Assembly: GCA_022496205.1 (NCBI GenBank) | Contig: WTXD01000402.1 | Location: 1 to 10,053 of the forward strand | Direction of reading: 5' to 3' | DNA length: 10,053 nucleotides | Origin: Gloeopeniophorella convolvens | Taxonomy: Eukaryota; Basidiomycota; Agaricomycetes; Russulales | In this document: positions 1-6,537 of the stretch, piece by piece | How positions within the stretch are numbered: the first letter of the stretch is position 1 | Layout: each line of letters opens with the position of its first letter | The notes under the pieces: generated by a model | Database searches by the model: none | What the model saw: the letters and a program-made list of their open reading frames with translations, nothing else | Told to the model about the DNA's origin: nothing | Translations under genes and position numbers: made by a program

Positions 1-1476
1 CATCGATACTTGCTGCTGGCCGTGACTCCTGCTATGTGCACAAGCGCCCTCTGTGCTGCATTGTTGTGGTGCTGCTCGCTTTGAGCCGATCTCCGCCACG
101 TGCTTGGTGCCTCAGTGCCTCGCGCGTTACCGCTGGTATCAGTCTGTAGACGTGGAGTTGATCCGGATGCCTCAGGCAGTTGGATGGCTCAGTCAGCGTG
201 CTTTGCAGCTCCTTGCTTTGCCATGTGGTCGTCCAGTCCATGTCTAGATCTGGGCGCATGAGTTCGGGTGCATGCCACGCGGCAGGTGACGCACCTCATC
301 ACACACTGGTTTGCGGAGGTTGCCAGGGTGCGGAGATGCCAGAAGGAGCATGGGAGTGTATGATGGTCCATGGTGGGAGGGTGGGGGAGCACAGCAGGTG
401 CATGGGTGAGAGGGAGGGGAAGTGCAACCATCAAACTCGGCTGCGGCAATCATCTCAAGCGGTGAGCACATCTCTTGCAACATATCAGGTCACAACTCAT
501 CTGATTAGCCCATAAGAGGGTCACAATAGCGATCCAGCAGTGATGGGAAAATGGGCGAGTGCAGGAGAAGGCGGTGGCGCCGGCAGGCATGAGCAGCAGC
601 GGAACGGATCTGGAAGCCTGCAAAGTAGCACAGATCAGTAAAGTAAGTAAAAAGAGCACTTACTGGGGGACGTGAGTCATGCAGAAGGGCCCAGGGAGGC
701 AGTGCATCTGCATGGTGTGCTGGGTTGAGCAGTGGAGGGGAGGTGTGGTGTTGGCAAGAGGCAAGTCAACCTCGCACGCCGACTTGTCCGAGTCAAGATT
801 CAGTCCGAGTGCACCTGACCCGAAGGCATAGTCATGTGATCAACATGGAGTCTTTGCACGCTGTTTCGTGCTCTTCCTGTCTTTCCCTCCATCATACACT
901 CCTGCACTCTCCCCCAACACGGAGCACTCTTTTTCTTTGACACCTCCAAAATTTCTGCTCTCTCCGATGACTCAGAAAAGAATCCTCCCAGCCTTGTGCT
1001 CTACGCCATCTTGGGCATGCGTGCCTACTGAAGACCTCCCTCACTCTTACAGCCGGATTGTACACAACTCTAGCAAGGATTATCTTGCCTCACCACAAAT
1101 CCAGACCATAGGTATGTGCATAGTATTTATTGTGAGGCATACTCTAACCTAAAACATGCATATATATGCACCCTGAGAGCATTGTGGCCGGGCTCCTATG
1201 CTCTCACCTTATCAAAAAGGCAAGTATATGTGCCCGAACATAATCATTACTAAAAGGTGTGGCTTCTTGCAACTTCACCACATTAATGCCATTACATTCC
1301 CGATGGTGGCATACATAGCAACTCAGGTATGTATTTTCTAGCACATAGAACGAGACTCACAGGCATTGCAGGCTCGCTTAACTCATCCCTGCTGCCACCT
1401 GTGGCCTCAACACCTGGCCTCTCATCAGGATGATGCAACACATGCGTTCTCTGGCTGTGCCCATGCAGTGGCTGAG
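1..1476. other. Non-coding or unrecognised flank, no gene seen
   Basis: No open frame here resembles a protein family I recognise, and the longest frames (about 60-110 codons) overlap each other on both strands without coding-like motifs. An intact Ppo gene would carry its upstream exons, including the haem-ligand region, to the left of the solo LTR, but I could not find them. The Ppo gene is therefore either truncated here or too diverged to read. A 14-bp inverted repeat (353-366 against 889-902) and a 14-bp palindrome (1157-1170) are the only other structures noticed. Confidence 0.5.
1174..1206. repeat. Hairpin with perfect 9-bp arms
   Basis: TGAGAGCAT at 1174-1182 is the exact reverse complement of ATGCTCTCA at 1198-1206, leaving a 15-nt loop. 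A perfect 14-bp palindrome, TGCATATATATGCA, sits directly upstream at 1157-1170. No T-run or gene end nearby gives it a terminator role, so its function is unknown. Confidence 0.6.
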
Positions 1477-1481
1477 CGTGT
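1477..1481. repeat. Left target-site duplication of the solo LTR
   Basis: CGTGT immediately precedes the LTR terminus TGTCA and is repeated exactly at 2138-2142 after the opposite terminus TGACA. A 5-bp duplication is the usual footprint of LTR-retrotransposon integrase. Confidence 0.85.
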
Positions 1482-1560
1482 TGTCACGAACACTAAGGCC
1501 TCAAGGAGGTCGAACTGCTCAGAACACTAGAGCAAATCCAGCCCTACCAGTAAATACCCT

Positions 1561-1585
1561 ACGCGTCGCTCACAATGCGACGCGT
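1561..1585. repeat. CpG-rich hairpin with paired ACGCGT boxes
   Basis: ACGCGTCGC at 1561-1569 pairs perfectly with GCGACGCGT at 1577-1585 across a 7-nt loop. Each arm carries an ACGCGT hexamer (1561-1566 and 1580-1585), the same core as the MluI cell-cycle box bound by fungal MBF/DSC1 factors. A regulatory role in the LTR U3 is inference. Confidence 0.6.
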
Positions 1586-1931
1586 ACCACTCACATTGCG
1601 ACTACAAGTCGAAATGCATCATGTGACCCTTCACCCCCATTCCTCGCCCTACTCCCTAATGGCCAATTAACCCTGGAATACCCCCAAGATCCCGGACTAG
1701 GGATCTCTCAGAATGGCCATATTACTCGTCCCAAAGTAACCAGAACCTTGATCAAGGTGAAACACTTCATGCGTCCTCTTTGGGACTCTGATCATCAAGA
1801 ACTCCATGGGGCCTTAAGCCCCACTCTGCGATGGAATCTAAGAAGCGTATCAGAGAGGAGAGGTTATGGGGAATCCCCTCTGGAATCCCCATCAGTAATT
1901 AGACCAGATTCATCTGAGGGGTCTCCAGTAG

Positions 1932-1939
1932 TATATAAG
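1932..1939 (+). promoter_or_regulatory. Probable TATA box of the solo LTR
   Basis: TATATAAG lies about 450 bp into the 656-bp LTR, a normal place for the U3 promoter. It is oriented towards the Ppo relic, so a surviving LTR promoter would transcribe rightward. Confidence 0.6.
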
Positions 1940-2137
1940 ACCCCCATATATCGCCCAGTGGTCCTCAGACTGTCCATCTGTGGCACTCTCATCTGTACCT
2001 AGCACTGCAATAGCACTGTTAGTGTGTTCCCCCTCGTATCTGCAATACTCGCAGCTCATCTTCTGTTCCCCCCTCTGTGACGCTCTCCAAACCCTCTGCT
2101 ATCCTCTCTGCGTGCACCCCGCGAGTGAGTCCTGACA

Positions 2138-2142
2138 CGTGT
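2138..2142. repeat. Right target-site duplication of the solo LTR
   Basis: CGTGT follows the terminal TGACA and matches 1477-1481 exactly. Taking out the LTR and one copy leaves a short stretch ending in ACCATAG, a plausible 3' splice site, so the insertion is in or at the edge of an intron. Confidence 0.85.
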
Positions 2143-2157
2143 TGTGTGGTACCATAG

Positions 2158-2981
2158 GGCTCAGTGCAGGACTTTGTTGTTGCGGCTGCAAAGGGCATGA
2201 ACTCCGGCCCTGACCTCAAGGAGTGGGTGTTTGGCAGGTGCGTGGTGCCACGCGGACAGGGGTCATGCTAGTGCTGATGCTAGTTGATTGACGTGTGGCA
2301 CAGCATCAAGCATGGCGCGGAGGACAAGTTTGCGGATGCAGATATCGCACACATCCCGCAGAATGCAACGGCGACGTCTGCCAGCGCGTTCAAGGCGTGC
2401 GGCACGCCCGAGGTGCTGCATGTCATCGAATTCCTGAGTGTTGAGCAGTCGTGCACGTGGGGAACGTGCTCGGTGCATATGGCGTGCGTCATGATACTCT
2501 CCTTGCTCACGATATCAGTTCTAGCTGAACAAGTTCCGGTCATTCATGGGCCTGAAGCATAAGCATGTGCATATATGGGCTGCCCCCGTGCTGTGCGCTG
2601 ATAACTTGCAGCATACAAGAACTTCAAGGTCTGGAACCCGAACCCCATTATTCTTGTCAGTCCTCCTCGGACACTTGTGCCTGCAGCCATCTGACCCGTT
2701 GTGCAGGAAGCTGCCAAGTCGCTGTATCACGACATCAACAACCTTGAGCTGCATGTCAGCATGTAGGCCGAGCAGGCCAAGACGCCCATGCCTGGCATGG
2801 GCCTGTGCCCCGGCTACACCATCTCCCACACTATCCTCTCTGATGCTGTCGTGCTCACCCGCAGCGACCGCTTCCTCATGATCAATTACATGCGTGTGTG
2901 CCCCGCCATCCCACGCCACTCTGCATACATGACACCCCTCCCCATCAGCGTTCAACCTGACCGCATGGGGCTTCGATGACT
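2158..2981 (+). pseudogene. ppo: Ppo-type fatty-acid oxygenase pseudogene fragment (haem peroxidase domain, C-terminal part)
   Basis: Intact Ppo (psi-producing oxygenase, linoleate diol synthase-like) enzymes oxygenate C18 fatty acids with an N-terminal animal-type haem peroxidase domain, giving oxylipins that affect fungal sporulation. Exons in order: 2158-2237 (SVQDFVVAAAKGMNSGPDL), 2304-2472 (KFADADIA, then GTPEVL and WGTCS), 2525-2558 (LNKFRSFMGLK), 2612 to about 2649 (YKNFKVWNPNP), 2707-2893 (LYHDINNLEL, AEQAKTPMPGMGLCPGYTIS) and 2949-2981 (FNLTAWGFDDW). Introns 2238-2303, 2473-2524 and 2894-2948 keep GT/AG; those at about 2559-2611 and 2650-2706 lack GT where expected. TAG at 2764-2766 interrupts the frame where the family usually has Gln. 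The haem-binding upstream part and the C-terminal P450-like domain are absent. Sequence after 2981 turns AT-rich and unrelated. Family assignment is strong and non-functionality clear; exact exon ends are inferred. Confidence 0.88.
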
Positions 2982-3013
2982 GGAGCCCTGGTGATTATCT
3001 ATGTAAAAACTAC

Positions 3014-3061
3014 CCACTAACAACCATAATACTTAAGTAGATTTACTCCACTAACAACCAT
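3014..3061. repeat. Direct repeat CCACTAACAACCAT, two copies 34 bp apart
   Basis: Copies lie at 3014-3027 and 3048-3061. The core TAACAACCA is the reverse complement of TGGTTGTTA, the core of the 35-bp array beginning at 3094. These two copies are thus inverted relative to the array and could pair with it. Confidence 0.75.
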
Positions 3062-3093
3062 GGCAGTAATAGCCATGGTAGTAAACACTATAG

Positions 3094-3318
3094 TAGTATA
3101 TACTATGCTGGTTGTTACTGTAGCTATTTAGTATATACTATACTGGTTGTTACTACGATATTGTAGTAATCACTACACTGATTGTTACCATAGTGCTGTA
3201 GTAAATACTACACTGGTTGTTACTGTAGTATTATAGTAATCACTATGCTGGTTATTACTGTAGCACTGTAGTAAATACTATACTGGTTATTACTGTAATA
3301 TTGTAGTAAATACTACAT
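3094..3318. repeat. Minisatellite, 35-bp unit, six full copies plus a partial one
   Basis: Units start at 3094, 3129, 3164, 3199, 3234 and 3269 with no length change, and a seventh begins at 3304 and fades by about 3318. Each unit reads roughly TAGTA-AATACTA, then CTGGTTGTTACTGTAG, then a variable 5-6 bp end. Units 3164 and 3234 share TAGTAATCACTA and a GTGCTG or GCACTG end, while those at 3199 and 3269 share TAGTAAATACTA and an ATTA/ATTG end. This gives a 70-bp alternating higher-order pattern. The units hold short palindromes such as TAGTAAATACTA. Confidence 0.9.
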
Positions 3319-3349
3319 GCTAGTAGATTAAAGATTAATCTAAAGGATA

Positions 3350-3661
3350 GATAAGATATAGATAGCTAATATAAGATTGATAAGAAGATCTAGCTAAAAG
3401 ATGCTGCTAATAGTAAGATTAAGCTTATAGATCAGTACTGATAAGATAATCTAGCTGATTAACAGATATTGATAAGAAGATAAGAATAGTAGATAAGAAT
3501 AGATAAGAGGATCTAGATAGTAGATAAGGATAGATAAGAAGATCTAGATAGTAGATAAGGATAGATAATAAGATCTCATTGATAGATAAGAATTAATAAG
3601 AAGATCTAGATAGTAGATAAGATATAGGAGAAGGATCTAGCTACTAGATAAGATTGATAAG
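3350..3661 (+). promoter_or_regulatory. Cluster of GATAAG motifs
   Basis: Fourteen GATAAG hexamers, all on the + strand, start at 3350, 3379, 3440, 3471, 3479, 3492, 3502, 3523, 3533, 3554, 3585, 3616, 3647 and 3656. GATAAG fits the fungal GATA-factor consensus (HGATAR). Many lie in the 31-bp array, so low-complexity expansion alone could explain them; a regulatory function is only a possibility. Confidence 0.3.
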
Positions 3662-3680
3662 AAGATTGGTTAGTAGATAA
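3489..3680. repeat. Minisatellite, 31-bp unit, about six copies
   Basis: Units start at 3489, 3520, 3551, 3582, 3613 and 3644, then a partial unit at 3673. Five are exactly 31 bp and the sixth is 29 bp. The consensus runs GTAGATAAGGATAGATAAG followed by AAGATCTAGATA. It is strongly purine-rich on the + strand, and related but irregular sequence extends left to about 3340. Confidence 0.88.
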
Positions 3681-4525
3681 AAGCTTATAACTTCAATTAA
3701 TTTAACAATCTACTAAATAGATAGTAGAGGTTAAAATAGTTTCTTATCGGCTCTTTTTTGCCTTTTTATATCTATAATAGATAGAGGTTAAATGATTATT
3801 TATTATAGGTATCTGATTTATAACTAACACACACATTGCTATACCTAGGTTATTATGATCACACAGCTATGAGAGGTGCATACTATAGTAAGCTAAGCAT
3901 CAAGCTATAGTTTTAGTTAAGCTAATATGTTTTAAGTAAGTTCTGATATGTTACAACAACATTAAGATCTAGTTATGAAGTCTTATTTGTAGTTCTAAGG
4001 GCAATTGTTTCTTCTAAGCACTTGAGAGTTGAGAGTGCCTATACCTGCAAAGGTTTAAGGTATTTCACAATGTTAGCACTTATTTTACAGTTAGTGCTTA
4101 GAGCACTTGAGTTTTTAGGTAATGCTAGATGAGAAGTAGATAGTAGAATACATAGTGTGAGTTATTGTAAAGTTGAAAGTATGTTGGAAGAAAAGGAAAA
4201 GATAGTGAGTCATAATATAGGCTAGCACTCCACAGTATCACATAAGAACTATAGTAAGTAGAGTGAGTTAATAGTAGAGAATATCAGAGTAGTTGCATGT
4301 ATTAAGTATATACTTATAGCTTATATGTGACCCTATCTTCAACTGTATAGCATATGCCTTACAACTACTTAAGCAACTGTGTATTGCTACAGCAAAAGTT
4401 TAAAAGATCGACCTTATGTTGATACCTATTTAAAATCTGAATAGGCATGTTTTGATAAAAATTAAAGCCTAAGCATCTATTTAATTATACTTATGTATGT
4501 GTCTATCAGCTAACATCTGGAAGAA

Positions 4526-4590
4526 AGGGGGTTGCTATATAGAGCTATTTAGCGTCAATAGATGCCTGTAGACAGATTGCAACCCCCCCT
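4526..4590. repeat. Inverted repeat with G-run and C-run arms
   Basis: AGGGGGTTGC at 4526-4535 faces GCAACCCCCCCT at 4579-4590, complementary except for two extra C residues, across about 43 nt. The outer left arm continues into CTATATAGAG and the right into CTCTATATTG, so similarity extends beyond the stem. It may mark one end of a small decayed element, but no target duplication was found. Confidence 0.45.
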
Positions 4591-4619
4591 CTATATTGTG
4601 CTTGATCGCACAGCTAGGG

Positions 4620-5182
4620 CCTATACTAGCATGAATAGCACGAATAGCCCACCCATCCGTACCCTCGGTACAGCTGTGCTATTTTGACTACAACAGCTAT
4701 CATAAAGCGCATAGTACACATAGCCTATGTACCAAATGTATACTACATATGCTGCCTCGTCAATATAGTGTGTATAGGGGGTATGCGCACCCCCGCTCTC
4801 CATACTCAGACGAGGATCCTGATTGGCTCCTACGAACGTCGTTAGTCAGCGCGTCGGCGAAGCAATCTACGTTCACAACTCACCTGGCGTACCCCCTGGA
4901 GCTATGTCATGTCATGGCGACAATCAACAGAATATCAATTAGTTCCCACACCCTATAGATCTCACCATATAGATTATCAGCATCCTTATGTTTTTCACAT
5001 GGGCTGGGCACTGCTTCCGGGATCTCCATGGCTCTGTAGAAGATGATACGGATAGACTGGATCTCGATATTTCACATGCGTGTAGACAAACAGTACTCTA
5101 ATGCCGACCCGTGCACCGATGGCAGTGTGCGCGCGCCGACTCGTGCGCTTTCCCCTCCTGGATAGGACAGCTCGCGTGCCAT
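4620..5182. other. Intergenic sequence and 3' flank of the DUF6532 gene
   Basis: No recognisable coding region. A perfect 6-bp-arm hairpin lies at 4777-4794 (GGGGGT, loop ATGCGC, ACCCCC). The part nearest 5182 lies just downstream of the DUF6532 stop codon on the minus strand and would hold its 3' untranslated region. No clear AATAAA-type signal was seen. Confidence 0.5.
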
Positions 5183-6286
5183 CTACCGGGCAACGGACTC
5201 TGCGTCGCTGTTGCTCTCCGTTGTGCTGCCTTCGTCGAGGGCTGCAATGAACGCCTCCTCTGGCGATGGCCTTAGGCTCACGCGGTTGATGGTGCCCTCC
5301 GACAGGGGCTCAGCACCAGCGTGATGTCTAAGAAAATGTCGATGAGCACAGAGTTGGTGCGACTGGGTGAGAGGCACTCACCTCCCAGTGTCATGGAACA
5401 GCTTCCGCAGCTTGGCGCCCTTGTCTTTGGCCTGACCTGTCTCTTCGAAGATAGTGAGCTCCTTGAGGAAAGTGTCATAGACTTCCTTGTAGCTGTTTTC
5501 GAACTTCAAGCTGTCGTGCTTCTCACTACGGCGCCATTCGTCGAGACAGAATTCAATCTAACAAATTTTGAGTTATGACGACGTCAAACCGATTACTGTA
5601 TGCCTTGGTACTTACGCCAGTTAAGATGAATGCAATAGCCGGGTAGGGCATCGGGTTGAAGTACACGCTGTAGAGGATGCCCTCGTCACGCCTGTTCATG
5701 AACCACATCATGTTGATGCCCTTCTGAATGGCTGGGTGCCGGTAGGGTCCCTTGTAGGGAACCCTTCGCTTGAAATTTGTCAATTCGCGTAAGATGGGAC
5801 CATATAGTTGACTTACCTTGAAGATAAAGCCAGGACCGGGATGTATCCCAGTTCATCTATAAGCTTGCGGTTGTGCTTCAAGCTCTTCCTGTCTTGGCCT
5901 GATCGGAAGCCGTAGGCACTTTGAACGATCGGGATCATCTTGTTCCTCAACTCGCCGCGGAGCTGAGCAGCGCGACTCGTAATCTGTCGCTCGAAATGGT
6001 CAGGGTATAATCGGTATTATATGGCACTACCTGCGTACCAATTGTACAATTGGGGGCTCGGGGGCCATGGCGGCCAAGCGGATGGACGCACAGGCCTCGT
6101 TCCAGGACTCTACAGCCCAGCTGGATTCCTCGACCGGATCAGGCCAGGCGTTGCGCGTGCTGAGCTTGCACCTGAAGAAACTGACAGCCACACTGATGAT
6201 ACGCTTCGTGACGAGGTCATAGTCCCCTTGACGAACGTGGCCGCTATGTGTGTTCAGTCTTACAATTCGATGGGGTCCTGACCCCT
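5183..6286 (-). pseudogene. DUF6532-family gene, 5'-truncated by an LTR
   Basis: DUF6532 is a fungal domain of unknown function, common in Agaricomycotina. Minus-strand order: first partial exon ending at 6031 (TKRIISVAVSFFRCKLSTRN, AWPDPVEESSW, IVQLVRR); intron 6030-5976 (branch-like CTGAC); exon 5975-5817 (SRAAQLRGELRNKM, SAYGF, ending PGFIFK in another frame); intron 5816-5769; exon 5768-5616 (YRHPAIQKGINMMWF, YFNPMPYPAIAFIL); intron 5615-5558; exon 5557-5382 (IEFCLDEWR, LRKLFHDTGR); intron 5381-5328; exon 5327-5183 (HHAGAEPLSEGTIN, acidic C-terminus, TAG). The last three introns have GTAAGT or GTGAGT donors, and phases agree across the last three exons. The 5975-5817 exon needs a 1-nt shift near 5840, so this copy is probably defective or has a sequencing error. 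The start and upstream exons are missing; the copia LTR begins at 6292. Family call is firm, exon edges good, function unknown. Confidence 0.85.
6272..6285. repeat. Palindrome beside the copia insertion point
   Basis: GGGGTC and GACCCC form perfect 6-bp arms around a 2-nt centre. They end 1 bp before the presumed 5-bp target site CGTCG (6287-6291) next to the LTR terminus. The partner target duplication is outside the window. Confidence 0.45.
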
Positions 6287-6321
6287 CGTCGTGTTGAAGC
6301 GCAGCAGAAACAGGGTGCCAA

Positions 6322-6484
6322 CTAGGCAAGCAAGAGCAAAGCTCAGTCAGTGAAGTCAACAGACTGAATGTCATTGGCGCAATACCTAGGCAAGCAAGAG
6401 CAAAGCTAAAGTAACTAGGTAAGCGCAAGTCCAGAAGTTCCGGAAGTAAAGTACTTGCCTCAGTCAGTGAAGTCAACAGACTGA
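6322..6484. repeat. Interleaved duplications in the copia LTR
   Basis: A 22-bp block occurs at 6322-6343 and identically at 6386-6407. A 26-bp block occurs at 6342-6367 and identically at 6459-6484. Blocks A and B touch in the first copy but are separated in the second. Block B holds an inverted repeat (CTCAGTC with GACTGAG in the second copy, 13-nt loop). They lie downstream of the TATA box on the element strand, hence in transcribed LTR. Confidence 0.85.
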
Positions 6485-6509
6485 GGCTACAAGGGCGAAA
6501 ACAGCGTCC

Positions 6510-6517
6510 TTTATATA
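6510..6517 (-). promoter_or_regulatory. TATA box of the copia 3' LTR
   Basis: TATATAAA on the minus strand, about 220 bp before the LTR's outer end. In the 3' LTR this promoter points out of the element into the DUF6532 remnant, which is on the same strand. Confidence 0.6.
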
Positions 6518-6537
6518 CACAAAAGGAGTGTGGTTTG

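Larger units (their letters stand above)
1482..2137 (+). mobile_element. Solo LTR of an LTR retrotransposon (656 bp)
   Basis: The element begins TGTCACGAAC and ends AGTCCTGACA, giving a perfect 5-bp terminal inverted repeat (TGTCA/TGACA) with the usual TG...CA ends, and perfect 5-bp target duplications on both sides. A TATATAAG box at 1932-1939 sets the orientation as + and divides U3 from R/U5. U3 contains a perfect 9-bp-arm hairpin (1561-1585), and a second inverted repeat (ATGGGGA 1866-1872 with TCCCCAT 1886-1892) lies just before the TATA box. There is no gag or pol between the ends, so this is the product of LTR-LTR recombination. It is a different element from the copia on the right, whose LTR ends differ. 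The ends look like fungal Ty3/gypsy LTRs, but the superfamily cannot be fixed from an LTR alone. It lies 20 bp upstream of a 3' splice site of the Ppo relic. Confidence 0.88.
2997..4620. other. AT-rich low-complexity block, no gene
   Basis: Base composition changes abruptly just after the Ppo fragment and recovers towards 4620. Stops are frequent in every frame and no protein family is recognisable. It contains the 35-bp and 31-bp tandem arrays and a following unique AT-rich stretch (about 3690-4500) in which I see nothing further. An AT-rich repeat island or remains of decayed mobile DNA are both possible. Confidence 0.7.

Noticed and set aside
53..515. Overlapping short open frames on both strands near the left edge
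   Set aside because: No conserved motif, no splice-consistent extension, and frames on opposite strands overlap completely.
868..1152. 94-codon + strand open frame
   Set aside because: Composition is Ser/Pro/Leu-rich from a pyrimidine-rich stretch, with no family resemblance.
1430..2002. 190-codon + strand open frame
   Set aside because: It starts in the left flank and runs across the LTR boundary at 1482 into U3; the translation has no recognisable motif and the solo-LTR structure explains the sequence.
2521..2955. 144-codon minus-strand open frame
   Set aside because: It lies opposite the Ppo exons, whose + strand motifs and splice sites explain the region; the minus translation matches nothing I recognise.
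3094..3318. CRISPR-like array of 35-bp repeats
   Set aside because: The units are contiguous with no spacers, they diverge between copies, and the context is eukaryotic. It is a minisatellite.
2997..4620. Nuclear copy of mitochondrial DNA
   Set aside because: AT-richness alone suggested it, but I see no mitochondrial gene, tRNA or rRNA segment; tandem arrays explain much of the block.
4621..4958. Short open frames of 60-69 codons on each strand
   Set aside because: They overlap hairpins and AT-rich boundary sequence and show no recognisable protein features.
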